Source: Arabidopsis thaliana
Taxonomy: Eukaryota; Streptophyta; Magnoliopsida; Brassicales; Brassicaceae
NCBI RefSeq assembly: GCF_000001735.4
Contig: NC_003074.8
Coordinates: 18,607,261-18,671,260 of the forward strand
Reading direction: 5' to 3'
DNA length: 64,000 nucleotides
This document shows positions 24,829 to 35,406 of this stretch, piece by piece. Within the stretch, counting starts at the first letter, position 1, and the number at the start of each line of letters is the position of its first letter. The notes below the pieces were generated by a model. That model made no database searches. It was given only the letters and a program-made list of their open reading frames with translations, and was not told the origin of the DNA. Both the position numbers and the translations under genes were made by a program.

Positions 24829-24985
24829 AACCATTTCCAATGGTTGTTTTTATTTATTCTTGTAAATATAGAAGAAAAAATAGAGATCTGATCTCTATTT
24901 TAGAAATAAAAATAGAGATGGGTTAGAGTGAAATAGATGAAAAATAGATTATAAAGATTAAAAAAAAGATGAGTTGGAGATGCCC
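24829..24985. mobile_element. Short Harbinger/Tourist-type MITE, about 157 bp
   Basis: Flanked by TAA on both sides (24826-24828 and 24986-24988), the 3-bp target duplication expected for PIF/Harbinger. The ends are imperfect inverted repeats: AACCATTTCCAATGG on the left and GTTGGAGATGCCC on the right, variants of the GRGCATCTCCAAYG terminus common in Arabidopsis spacers. The interior is AT-rich with AAATAGAGAT repeats and is non-coding. Confidence 0.6.
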
Positions 24986-24988
24986 TAA

Positions 24989-27300
24989 GTTAAACTTTTA
25001 ACTACCAAGGCTACCATAGGTGAATTTTAGCCGAAGAATATCCATTTAAAAAAAAGTAGAATTGAAATTTTATTTTAATTGGAAGTTCCTTGAGGTTAAA
25101 GAAATAAAATTCCTCCGTTAAATTAAATAGAAAATATAGAAAATCAAATTTCTCTGATTTTAAAAAAATTAAAAAAAAACAAAAAAAATCAAAAACAACC
25201 CTGAAATTTTGAAAAGCCCAGCATAAAGGCCCAGTATAAACAAACGAAGACCCAAATCTTTAACAAAGGGCAAACGAGACGGCCTCCCATATCGGAAAAA
25301 AAAATCATATTGTATATAGAATAAAGCAAATCAACAGAGTTAGATATAAACAATTTTTAATCTTTCTCCAGCCTCTACTTTTCAATTTGTCTCCCTCTAA
25401 ATCTATGCAATTTACGGTCAAAATTTGAGAGTGCAACAAAACAAAAAGAGTAATTTTTTCTTGTACACAAATAACGTTAAATTGTTCGGTTAGGTTTCTG
25501 GTTTTTGAGTTTTTCTATTCATCTAGTCATCCACCGTCAAAATAAAAAACGGCGACAAAACAGAGCATGAGCATCTTTTCCTGTAAACGTTAACCAAACA
25601 AGTAGTACTACTACTATTGTTAACACGACAAAAACACAACCATTGGTCAATCCTTTGTAATTATTATAACATAATGGAAATGAGCCGCCCTCGTGTATAA
25701 TAATCCGAACGTAACACACAAGTCCCGGAATGGAATCCACAACAATAAAAGGCAATACCGAAACTACCCTTGATATTATCTTTGTAGAGAAGCTTCCAAA
25801 GATGGACAAAAGGTTTACGTGAATAGTAGAGAGGGACAAGTTGGGCAATATGGGAATACGTATCATCATTTACGTAAACACGTAAAAGTCAATTAGTAAC
25901 GGTATCCAGCCACCGACTACATACCGACCATGAGTCCCATTATATGTCCTCAATCCTCATCAATCTCCTTGTTTATATATATAGACGCGTATACGTAGGC
26001 ATATATGTCATGTAATACGTTATACACATCTATCGAATAAACATATTATACGTAAAAATCGACCATTCCATGTTTTTTGGTTATAGTTTAAATAAAAACA
26101 TAACTTTTATGATGTTATCGTTTACTCACAAACAAACAAAATCAAACTCTCAATAATACGATGATTATTCCATCATTATACAAAGTCATATACGTTATCT
26201 TGTTATATTTTGATTTGCTCTTCATTGGTAAATATCTGAAAAAAATATCGGGTGAATAAACTATATTATTTTTATTATCATTTTATTATTCAAATAAATT
26301 TAAATTAACTAATTAGATTATGTCAAAATATGTTTGTCAGAATATCTCAGAGGTTTTAGGCAGAGAAACGTTCTCTTTTTCCTTCCTTTTCTATTTTTTA
26401 TTATTATTTTAATTATAAAAAACAATGAGAGATACCATTAATGAATCCAAAAAAAAATCTATCTATATATGTATTTATAAATACTTGAAAATATTGGATC
26501 CTATATTCAATTATATTGTTCTAAAAAAGGACGAGTATGGTATCTCCACTCCGCGACTTTTCTCTAGCTTATCACAAACGTAATTTTCTCATCCTCTATA
26601 TCTTTAACCCAATTTTAGTTTTATACTATAGTCTATATAGTTTCATGTTTTTTTTATATATAGTTTCACGTTTTTAATAATAACTAAATTTTAATCCGCG
26701 GTACACCGCGAGAACAATTTATTTTTAAAAGTTAGTATACATAAAAGTTTGCAAATTGTATCTATCTATAAATATTTTTATTTTATAGTTTACAATTGTT
26801 ATTAAGTAACGTCCTGCCAAACCCGTCCCGCCAACCCGTCCCATAAAAAAATCATTTATTTTATTAATGTTAATCTTATTTATGATATGTTTATGAATTA
26901 TTGTTTAAATATTTTGTAATTTTGTAATAATTAAATGTTATCAAATATCTCTGCGGTTTGATGATTATAATTGAATTGTTATAGTCATGGAGAAAAATAT
27001 ATCAAAAATGATAATTTTGTAGTAAATAAATGATATTAAATATTTTGGAAGTTTTATTTTAGTAACTAATCGTGTAGTTAATGTGGAGAGATTTAAGGAA
27101 GATTGTTAAATGTCAAATATTTAATTCGAAGATTTTTTTTCTAATTATCAAAAACAAACATTAAAATCCAGTGATAGTTATTGTAAATAAGTCCTAACTA
27201 TATGATTTATTTCACAAAATGGCTGCAAAAATTTCAAGTTTCCAACTATAATTCGAAGTCGGCATGGACTTTTGGAATTTTCTCCTCTACCTACAACTGC
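24989..27300. other. Long AT-rich spacer upstream of DEAR1, with a possible Helitron scrap
   Basis: No gene is supported. Around 26680-26720 the text TAAATTTTAATCCGCGGTAC followed by ACCGCGAG resembles GC palindromes seen near Helitron ends in Arabidopsis, and 26812-26845 has repeated CCCGTCCCGCC-like runs. No paired terminus was identified, so this is only a suggestion. The rest is plain AT-rich sequence. Confidence 0.4.
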
Positions 27301-27326
27301 AACCTCGGTCTCTTTCTCTCTTCACA

Positions 27327-27333
27327 TATATAA
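27327..27333 (+). promoter_or_regulatory. TATA box of DEAR1
   Basis: TATATAA lies 94 bases upstream of the chosen ATG. It also argues against using the in-frame ATG at 27343, which would sit at or before the expected transcription start. Confidence 0.65.
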
Positions 27334-27426
27334 GAGAGTCCCTTGATCAAGAAACCAGATAATTTCCCCAAACACAATTCTAAAGTCCTCCTCTCGGAAA
27401 GTAAGAGACTCAACTTCCGAGCCGCC

Positions 27427-27888
27427 ATGGACGCCGGAGTAGCAGTAAAAGCTGACGTGGCAGTCAAAATGAAGAGAGAAAGACCATTCAAAGGGATCAG
27501 AATGAGAAAATGGGGGAAATGGGTTGCGGAGATTCGAGAACCCAACAAGCGTTCAAGACTTTGGCTCGGCTCTTACTCTACTCCCGAAGCGGCGGCGCGT
27601 GCATACGACACGGCTGTCTTTTACCTCAGAGGACCAACTGCTACGCTCAACTTCCCGGAGCTTCTGCCGTGTACCTCCGCCGAGGATATGTCAGCGGCAA
27701 CGATCAGGAAAAAGGCGACGGAGGTGGGAGCTCAAGTAGATGCGATAGGGGCGACGGTGGTGCAGAACAACAAACGCCGCCGCGTTTTTAGTCAAAAGCG
27801 TGACTTTGGCGGCGGGTTATTAGAGCTTGTTGACTTGAACAAGTTACCTGACCCGGAAAATCTCGATGATGATTTGGTGGGAAAATAG
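27427..27888 (+). CDS. DEAR1: DEAR1/CEJ1, DREB-type AP2/ERF repressor
   Basis: A single exon of 153 aa from the ATG in GCCGCCATGG context. The AP2 domain (about residues 19-77) starts [19 protein letters not shown] and continues with [20 protein letters not shown] and [11 protein letters not shown]; the Val and Glu of the WVAEIR strand fit DREB-type DNA contact. The C-terminus carries an EAR repression motif of the DLNxxP type ([12 protein letters not shown]). The established role of DEAR1/CEJ1 is repression of cold and stress DREB targets and cross-talk with defence signalling in the nucleus. It matches At3g50260; the paralog is DEAR2 on chromosome 5. Confidence 0.95.
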   Translation: MDAGVAVKADVAVKMKRERPFKGIRMRKWGKWVAEIREPNKRSRLWLGSYSTPEAAARAYDTAVFYLRGPTATLNFPELLPCTSAEDMSAATIRKKATEVGAQVDAIGATVVQNNKRRRVFSQKRDFGGGLLELVDLNKLPDPENLDDDLVGK

Positions 27889-28665
27889 ACTGAAAAATAA
27901 TAATAAAATATCTTACAATGGTGGCTGTAGCTATCGTACGCGGAATGCTTGGGCTTGTGTTATATGACTACGTGGTTACGGAAAGATTCCTCTGTTTCGT
28001 CATTGTATTAAAATTTAATCCCACAAGTCAAACATACTGTACATTATTCTTAATTTAGTATTTTCTTATTAATATCTATCATTTGTTTGGTGAACACCAG
28101 AATATTAGACTATTAATGTAACGAGTTTTTAATATTTCGATCATAATAACACCAAGCTAGTTAAAGGTTAATATCTTGTTACGAAGTCTTGAGTAAGTTC
28201 AATTGTCATATATATGTAACGGAAGAGGTTCGTTCGGGTCCCAAGTGAAGTGGATCAAAGGTGACTTCACATGAGAACACCAAAAATGGCAGGAGGAGAG
28301 GTAGTTTTAGTTTGATATTTTTTTCTTTAAAGATTTTTGAAATCTTGTTCCTTAGTCCTAGTTATTTTAACGAGAAGCCTCTCCGATGAATTCATAGTAA
28401 TTTTGATCGTGAGTTTTTGTACATATATATTCATAGTAAATTTTAATGTATTTAGAAGCTAAGTTTTTTTTTATCATTACGATATTACGAAATATATGTC
28501 GTAAAGTGATAGATTGACAATGAAAGAATGAAGACAAAATATTTAAATCCTTACGGACATAATTGGATAGGATTTTCCTTCTGCTTTTTGGCATGTGGTG
28601 GGCAGTGGGCACTACTATTTTAGATTGGTCGTTTTTCCTTCACAACTTCACTTGGAACACCAAAA
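27889..28665. other. Spacer between DEAR1 and the BAHD cluster
   Basis: AT-rich, with no gene. It contains a small duplicated copy of the start of the following BAHD gene at 28266-28311. Confidence 0.6.
28266..28311 (+). pseudogene. Tiny duplicate of the 5' end of the first BAHD gene
   Basis: About 46 bases (GAACACCAAAAATGGCAGGA followed by a GGAGAGGTAGTTTTAGT tail) match 28646-28690 almost exactly, including the ATG. After the match the frame soon stops (TTTGATATT). It is a short duplication scrap of the start codon region, not a gene. Confidence 0.75.
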
Positions 28666-30018
28666 ATGGCAGGAGGAGGGGTAGTTTTAGTCTCCTCGAG
28701 CATTGTTCGGCCAGTAAACAGCAGCCAATCTGGTCGAACTAAGATCCATCTTACTCCATTTGATCTAAGTCTTCTTCAATTCGATTATCCTCAAAGAGGT
28801 CTTCTCTTCTCCAAACCCGACTCAGATTTCCATCTCATCATCTCTCGACTAAAAGACTCTCTCTCACTCGCCTTGGAGATCTACTTCCCTTTCGCGGGTC
28901 GTCTCGTCAAAACAGAGAATCTTGAAGACGATACGGTGTCATTTTTCATAGACTGTGATGGCTCTGGCGCTAGATTTCTCCACACCGAAGCAAAATCTGT
29001 CTCCGTGAGTGATATTCTTCAGCCTGATGGTTCTGTTCCTGATTTCTTGAAGTACTTCTTTCCCGCCGACGATTTCAAGAGCTGTGATGGTGTCTCGTTG
29101 CCCTTGCTTGTTATACAAGTTACCGAGATGAAGGACGGAGTTTTCATCAGTTTCTGTTACAACCACATGGTGGCAGACGGTGTTTCCATGTGGAGTTTTT
29201 TCGATACTTGGTCCAAGATTTGCTCAACAGGTTCATGTTTCAATTACAAGCCTCTTGTTCTCAAAGGGTGGTTCCTTGAGGGGATCGATTACCCAATCCA
29301 TGTTCCAGTTTCAGAGGCAGAGAGGTCACCACCAAGCCGTGAACCTTCTTCCGTGCCCATTACGAAAGAATGGATTTTTCACTTCACAAAGAAGAATATT
29401 TCAGATCTCAAAGCTAAAGCCAACAGCGAGATTGCCTCCAGTAGTGACCTAGAAGTTTCATCTCTTCAAGCGGTTTCGGCACATATGTGGCGATCAATCA
29501 TCAGACACAGTGGTGTGAGCCGAGAACAAAAGACACATTGCAGACTAGTGGTGGACTTGAGGCAAAGAGTAAATCCACCGCTTGAGAAAGATTGTTTTGG
29601 GAATATGGTCTATCTTTCATCAGCCATAACCACCGTGGAAGAGCTCTTGGATCGTGGTTTGGGTGAGGCTGCTTTGCAAATAAGAAAATTAGTTAGCTCG
29701 CAAACGAATGAAACTTGTAAAAGTTTTGCAGAAGATTGGGTTAGAAATATTAAGAACCTAAATTCAGGCATTGGCAGTAAAGTAGGTAATACTATAGTTA
29801 TCGCAAGCTCTCCGCGGTTCGAGGTGTACAACAAAGATTTCGGTTGGGGCAAACCTATTGCAATTCGAGCTGGACCATCCAATAGTATCAATGGCAAGCT
29901 TTCAGTTTTTCAGGGAATCAGTGAAGGAAGTATTGATGTTCAAGCAATCCTATGGGGTGATGTAATAGTGAAACTACTAGCTGATTTGGAATTTTTAGAG
30001 CATGTAACTATTGCATGA
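28666..30018 (+). CDS. BAHD acyltransferase 1 of the cluster (450 aa)
   Basis: A single exon. BAHD hallmarks: an N-terminal LTPFDLSLLQFDYPQRGLLF block, YFPFAGRL, the catalytic HxxxD as HMVADG (about residue 168), and the structural DFGWG motif (KDFGWGKP) near the C-terminus. Length fits the family, which moves acyl groups from CoA thioesters to alcohols or amines in the cytosol. The acceptor cannot be read from sequence. It is closest in order and text to its three tandem neighbours. From memory it is At3g50270; the chromosome 5 relatives include EPS1 (At5g67160), an atypical member acting in salicylate biosynthesis, so the clade may serve specialised or defence metabolism (inference). Confidence 0.92.
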   Translation: MAGGGVVLVSSSIVRPVNSSQSGRTKIHLTPFDLSLLQFDYPQRGLLFSKPDSDFHLIISRLKDSLSLALEIYFPFAGRLVKTENLEDDTVSFFIDCDGSGARFLHTEAKSVSVSDILQPDGSVPDFLKYFFPADDFKSCDGVSLPLLVIQVTEMKDGVFISFCYNHMVADGVSMWSFFDTWSKICSTGSCFNYKPLVLKGWFLEGIDYPIHVPVSEAERSPPSREPSSVPITKEWIFHFTKKNISDLKAKANSEIASSSDLEVSSLQAVSAHMWRSIIRHSGVSREQKTHCRLVVDLRQRVNPPLEKDCFGNMVYLSSAITTVEELLDRGLGEAALQIRKLVSSQTNETCKSFAEDWVRNIKNLNSGIGSKVGNTIVIASSPRFEVYNKDFGWGKPIAIRAGPSNSINGKLSVFQGISEGSIDVQAILWGDVIVKLLADLEFLEHVTIA

Positions 30019-30593
30019 TTGTTTCAGTTGGGAAATAAAAATGATAACAAGGACATTGTCTTTGGCTTCGAGTGACTGTCTATTTTCTCTTTGAAATGTA
30101 TTCTATTGATCCCCAAGCACAAATAAAGTGTATAGAGCTGAAACAAAACAAAACTGTGATAAGTAAGCTTTAGGAGAGACACATCTTTGAGTTCAGCGAC
30201 CAAAAGAAAATACCTCATTCACTCATTGGGCACTTCAAATCAGAAACATAAAATGGGCCATTATCATGTCATGTCTGGTCAGAGCACTTATTTGCTGCCT
30301 TTCAATAATTGCCATTTTTAAACACGTTTTTTATGTTACAATACGCAAAAAGGACAACGACAACAAACAATTTTTGAACGGTCTTTAAGTCGTCGTACAC
30401 AATTCTTTAAAATAAATAGAATCTTGTAAGTTGTTGGCTGTAGAAAAATTTCCTTATCTTATAATGATGGTAAATATATGGTCTATGTTAAATGATGGTA
30501 CACAGAGATGGTGTCACATTACATTAATATTGTTTTCAACTTCCTTATCTTATATAACAGTCTTGAGCTTTGGCTTTAAAATACAGAACAAAA
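30019..30593. other. Spacer and promoter between BAHD genes 1 and 2
   Basis: No gene is seen. A TATA box, TATATAA at 30551-30557, lies 37 bases before the second BAHD gene's ATG. Confidence 0.6.
30551..30557 (+). promoter_or_regulatory. TATA box of the second BAHD gene
   Basis: TATATAA, followed after 37 bases by ATG 30594. A longer frame to the left starts only at a TTG codon, so ATG 30594 is the supported start and the 5' leader is very short. Confidence 0.6.
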
Positions 30594-31925
30594 ATGGCCG
30601 ACGTAACTTTTATTTCCTCAAGCATTGTTCGACCTCAAATCATAAACCAAGAAGGTCGTGAAAAGATCCATCTAACTCCATTTGATCTTAATCTTCTCTA
30701 TGTTGATTATACTCAAAGAGGTCTTCTCTTCCCCAAACCCGACCCGGAAACCCATTTCATCTCTCGATTAAGAACCTCTCTTTCTTCTGCTCTAGATATT
30801 TACTTCCCCTTCGCTGGTCGTCTTAACAAAGTTGAAAATCATGAAGACGAAACGGTGTCGTTTTACATCAATTGTGACGGCTCTGGTGCTAAATTCATCC
30901 ATGCCGTATCCGATTCTGTTTCGGTAAGCGATCTTCTTCGACCTGATGGCTCTGTTCCTGACTTTTTCAGGATTTTCTATCCCATGAACGGTGTCAAAAG
31001 CATCGACGGCCTCTCGGAGCCCTTGCTTGCTTTACAAGTTACCGAGATGAGAGATGGAGTTTTCATCGGTTTTGGTTACAATCACATGGTCGCAGACGGT
31101 GCTTCCATCTGGAATTTCTTCAGGACTTGGTCAAAGATTTGCTCTAATGGTCAACGGGAGAATCTTCAACCTCTTGCTCTCAAAGGATTGTTCGTGGACG
31201 GGATGGATTTCCCGATACATATTCCGGTTTCAGACACAGAGACGTCACCACCAAGCCGTGAGCTTTCTCCGACATTCAAAGAGAGAGTTTTTCACTTCAC
31301 AAAGAGGAATATCTCAGATCTCAAAGCTAAAGTCAACGGAGAAATTGGCTTGCGTGACCATAAAGTCTCGTCCTTACAAGCGGTCTCGGCTCACATGTGG
31401 CGATCAATCATTAGACACAGTGGTCTAAACCAAGAAGAAAAGACGCGTTGCTTTGTAGCAGTGGATCTAAGGCAGAGACTAAACCCTCCGCTTGACAAAG
31501 AGTGTTTTGGTCATGTGATCTATAACTCGGTAGTTACAACCACAGTGGGGGAGTTGCATGATCAGGGTCTAGGGTGGGCTTTTTTGCAAATAAATAATAT
31601 GTTGAGATCTTTGACGAATGAAGACTATAGAATTTATGCTGAGAATTGGGTTAGAAATATGAAGATTCAAAAATCAGGTCTTGGAAGTAAAATGACTAGG
31701 GACTCTGTAATTGTGTCAAGCTCTCCTCGGTTTGAAGTGTACGATAACGATTTCGGTTGGGGCAAACCGATAGCGGTTCGAGCTGGACCGAGTAACAGTA
31801 TTAGTGGCAAACTCGTGTTTTTTCGTGGGATTGAAGAAGGCTGTATTGATGTTCATGCGTTTCTATTGCCCGACGTACTTGTGAAACTACTGGCTGACGT
31901 GGAATTTCTGGAGAAGTGTGGCTAG
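30594..31925 (+). CDS. BAHD acyltransferase 2 of the cluster (443 aa)
   Basis: A single exon starting MADVTFISSSIVRPQ. The catalytic motif is NHMVADGASIW and the structural motif is DNDFGWGKP, both intact, with YFPFAGRL and VDLRQRLNPPL in between. It shares most of its text with the other three genes, so recent tandem duplication is clear. The enzyme is expected to be cytosolic and acyl-CoA dependent, with unknown substrates. It matches my memory of At3g50280. Confidence 0.92.
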   Translation: MADVTFISSSIVRPQIINQEGREKIHLTPFDLNLLYVDYTQRGLLFPKPDPETHFISRLRTSLSSALDIYFPFAGRLNKVENHEDETVSFYINCDGSGAKFIHAVSDSVSVSDLLRPDGSVPDFFRIFYPMNGVKSIDGLSEPLLALQVTEMRDGVFIGFGYNHMVADGASIWNFFRTWSKICSNGQRENLQPLALKGLFVDGMDFPIHIPVSDTETSPPSRELSPTFKERVFHFTKRNISDLKAKVNGEIGLRDHKVSSLQAVSAHMWRSIIRHSGLNQEEKTRCFVAVDLRQRLNPPLDKECFGHVIYNSVVTTTVGELHDQGLGWAFLQINNMLRSLTNEDYRIYAENWVRNMKIQKSGLGSKMTRDSVIVSSSPRFEVYDNDFGWGKPIAVRAGPSNSISGKLVFFRGIEEGCIDVHAFLLPDVLVKLLADVEFLEKCG

Positions 31926-32534
31926 TGTATGATTTGATTGGTTGAGTTATTAAATTAGTGTTTTTGTTGAGTTATTGAATTAGTGCTTTTGTTATTGTCT
32001 GCTAGGTTATGATATCCTTCAATTATTGAATTTATTAATGTTGCTAACAGTTCTGTGTTTACAAACGACGGACCATACACATGCTTGTTTAGTGGAAAAA
32101 AGAAGACAAAGACAATTATTGAATTTTATGTTTGTTATTTACTTTGTTGTCACTTGTCAGCTAGTAGTTTTTTTACGTAAACTAGTGCTTAATTTTAAAG
32201 TTTGTTATGGGGCGGTGCGTAAGATTATCTTTGTCTTAATTTACCTAATTTTAAATTACGTAAGATTGGTTTATCCACATTTATGTAGATACAATTTATA
32301 AATGTAACACGCACATGTTAAAAGAGAAAAAGAAAAGGAAAATCATCACTCATTGGTGAGTATACAAAGGCCAAAGCACATTAGAATATGTGAGTAAGGT
32401 GCCTCGATTAGAAAAATTGGAATCTTCATTGTAAGGAAAATAGAAAAGAGAAAATGACTATTGTTTTTGTCTGGCTCACATAGGTTTTATATATGGCAGA
32501 TGTGATTCAGAATTCCCACTAGAGAGAAGAAAAA
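31926..32534. other. Spacer between BAHD genes 2 and 3
   Basis: AT-rich, with no gene. Just before gene 3, ATGGCAGATGTGAT occurs at 32493 as a copy of the true start region and opens a 9-residue upstream frame ending at 32522. Confidence 0.55.
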
Positions 32535-33875
32535 ATGGCAGATGTGACCGTAATTTCTTCAAGCATTGTTCAACCCCGAAGCACAAACCAATCGGGTCGG
32601 ACAAAGATCCATCTCACTCCATTTGATCTTAACCTTCTCTATGTTGATTATCCTCAAAGAGGTCTTCTCTTCCGCAAACCCGAGCCTGAAACCCGTTTCA
32701 TCTCTCGGTTAAAGACATCTCTTTCGACTGCTCTAGAGATCTACTTCCCCTTTGCTGGTCGTCTTGTGAAAGTGGAGAATCTTGAAAACGACACGGTGTC
32801 GTTTTACATTGATTGCGAGGACGACAATTAGGTGCCAAGTTTGTCTACGCAGAATCCAAATCTTTATCGGTGAGTGATATCCTTCAACCTCACGGCTCTG
32901 TTCCTGATTTCATGAGTCATTTCTTCCCATCTATAGACGTTAAAAGTATCTACGGTCTCTCGGAGCCCTTGCTTGCTTTGCAAGTCACCGAGTTGAAGGA
33001 TGGTGTCTTCATCAGTTTTGGTTACAATCACATGGTTGCCGATGGAGCTTCGATTTGGAATTTCTTCAATACTTGGTCCAAGATTTGCTCAAATGAATAC
33101 GATCATCAGAAGAATCTCAAGCCTCTTGTTCTCAGAGGATGGTTCCTCGACAAGATCGATTACCGGATCCATATTCCGGCTTCTGAGGCGGATGCCCCGA
33201 CAAGTGATGAGATTTCTCAGATGCCCACTTCGAAAGAGAGAGTTTTTCACTTCACAAAGAAGAATATTTCAGAGCTCAAAACTAAAGCCAACGGTGAAAC
33301 CGGCTCAAGTGACCTAATCATCTCGTCTTTACAAGCGCTTTCCGCACATTTATGGAGGTCAATTATCAGACACAGTGGTATGAAACGAGAAGAAGAAACG
33401 CATTGCAAAGTGGCTGTGGATTTGAGGCAGAGGCTAAACCCTCCGCTTGACAAAGAGTGTTTTGGGAACGTGAACAATCTCGGGGTAGCTACTGTCACGG
33501 TTGGGGAACTTTTGGATCATGAGATTGGTTGGGCTGCTTTGCAAATAAGTAAAATGGTGAGGTCTCAAACTGATGAGAAGTATAAAACTTTTGCTGAGAA
33601 TTGGGTTAACAATGTAAAGATCTCAAAAACAGGTGATGGAAGTAGAATGGTTTGTGATTCTGTGGTTGTCTCAAGCTCTCCTTGGTTTGATGTGTATGGG
33701 AATGATTTTGGTTGGGGAACCGATTGCAGCTAGAGGTGGACCGGGGAACAGTATAAGTGGTAAGCTTGTGCTTTTCCAAGGGATTGAAGAAGGAAGTATT
33801 GATGTTCATGCAACCTTATGGTGTGATGTACTTGTGAAGTTATTGGCTGATGTTGAATTTATGGAGAATATGTAA
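32535..33875 (+). pseudogene. BAHD acyltransferase 3, broken by two frameshifts
   Basis: Starts MADVTVISSSIVQPR and aligns along its whole length with its neighbours. The frame is lost at about 32815-32830, after IDCED, where the paralogs read CDGSGAKF; it reopens one frame over at GAKFVYAESKSL. A second shift at about 33717-33722, inside the DFGWG motif (one base fewer than GGCAAACCG in paralogs), puts the rest (GPGNSISGKLVLF onward) in a third frame, ending at 33875. HMVADG is still intact. The small number of lesions suggests recent loss, or sequencing error at one of them. It corresponds to my memory of At3g50290. Confidence 0.88.
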
Positions 33876-34430
33876 CTGTTACATGATTGTTTGGCTGAGA
33901 AATAAAACATGTACAGTATTTGGCTAAAACCAAGCTTAGATGCTACTGCTTGTAAGTTGTGATTTATTAGGCCTAGAAAAATAATATTGATTTTGGAGCT
34001 TTGCATAATCTTATGGATTCTGAAATTTTTATCTTAATTCTATTTTCCTTAACTTTCTTTTTTTCTTTCCATTTTTGGTTACCCTAATCGACAATATTTC
34101 AGAGTGGGTTGAGGAAAATTAATTTTATTTCCCAAATCCAACGAAAGTTTTCCAATTTTTTTTTGTTTCTTAACAAAAAAAAGAGTCTCCTCTAATTTAT
34201 GTGTTATAAAAGGTAAAACTTCTTATTCTTTATATTTACGTTTCCATTTCTTTTCAAACATTTCAATATTGACGGCTAAAACATCACCCTCGTTTTATAT
34301 TAGCCTACTGTAATATCATTGAGTTTTGATGGATTATGGATGTATTTGCAAGGTTGTTTGAGAAAAAACTGATGTGTTAATTAGGAAATCATATAAGGTT
34401 TGTTTATGTGATTGTCTTTTGAGTTGAGCA
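33876..34430. other. Spacer between the broken BAHD gene and the PPR pseudogene
   Basis: AT-rich. No coding or repeat structure that I can support. Confidence 0.55.
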
Positions 34431-35406
34431 TGAATCATCTTCTTCGACGATCACAAGTCGGTAGCTTGTTGAGGATTTTTCCTTGTAGGTTTTCCATATT
34501 GCGCTTCCCCAAAACTGTTTCTTTGCCGTTTGGAGAGCAAGAGTGAGGAAGATTTGCTCCGGGAGCAGGAGCGCAAAAGAAGGATAGAAAAACTACGGAA
34601 ATTTATGCGGCCCCGGACAGAACTAAGAAGCATTTATCAGCGCGAGAAGGACGGTGAAAAGATGGAATCCGAAGGAGTACCGATTCACAAGATGTTAGCT
34701 TCTTACATATATGTATTTGACCTAAATGGAATTGAAAAGTATTTGAACAAGTTAGAGGAGAAAAGACCAAAGGGATTTGCTTTAGATATGCTGCGTAAGT
34801 CAGAGCCGTTACTGGTTACTAATGAGTATTACAATATCCTCGGACCATTTAGAGTCTTTCGGATTCTCAGGGAAATGTATAAGCGTTTCGGAGAAAAGGA
34901 AGACCTTACGCCGTTTGTGGAACTTAGCTAAGGACATGAAAGTGTCTAAGGACATCAATGAATATAGTTGCATGATTCTGGCGTTGTGGTTGAAAGATGA
35001 TATCGAAGGGGCTCACGAACTTCTTGAAGAGTGGGATACCGGAGAGCATCATCTTTCCAAAGTCAAGCTAAACGATATTCTGGGTTTTGTTTACTGCAGA
35101 AAACTTGTAATACAAGGCACCGAGTTGATGGTGAATTATATGTTCGAAGAACATAAGGAAGAGGAGGAGAAGAAGAAGACGGCAATGGAGGTGAGGCGTA
35201 ACGGATGGGACCCCAAGAAAAATCTTGCATTGTCTGCGTACGCATGTGTTCAATATGTGGAGGGCCAGAGAGACATTGAGAGTACAGTTGATGTTTTGAG
35301 ATTGTTGGGGAAGCGTGAGCCACAAGATGCTATTATGGATGAAGACCGATTGAGTAAGAAAATGGTAGAGGCAATGAGAGGAGGAGGATACGTTGGTGAT
35401 GTTTGA
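34431..35406 (+). pseudogene. Frameshifted P-class PPR-like gene remnant
   Basis: ATG at 34431 opens MNHLLRRSQVGSLLRIFPCR, a basic, Leu/Ser-rich mitochondrial-type presequence, but this frame stops at about 34545. A second frame continues from there (LLREQERKRRIEKLRKFMRP to about 34900), and a third carries RLWNLAKDMKVSKDINEYSC, LKLDDIEG-like LKDDIEGAHELLEEWDTG, and WDPKKNLALSAYACVQYVEG to TGA at 35406. The DDIEGAxxxxEEWE text and the following helices are characteristic of the short mitochondrial PPR proteins of Arabidopsis (family knowledge). At least two frameshifts disrupt it. It is unrelated to the flanking BAHD genes. Confidence 0.75.

Noticed and set aside
27343-27426. Upstream in-frame ATG for DEAR1
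   Set aside because: Only 10 bases after the TATA box, so likely upstream of the transcription start; the added residues are not part of the family.
30570-30593. Longer N-terminus for BAHD gene 2
   Set aside because: The extension begins with TTG, sits right after the TATA box and does not match the paralogs; ATG 30594 does.
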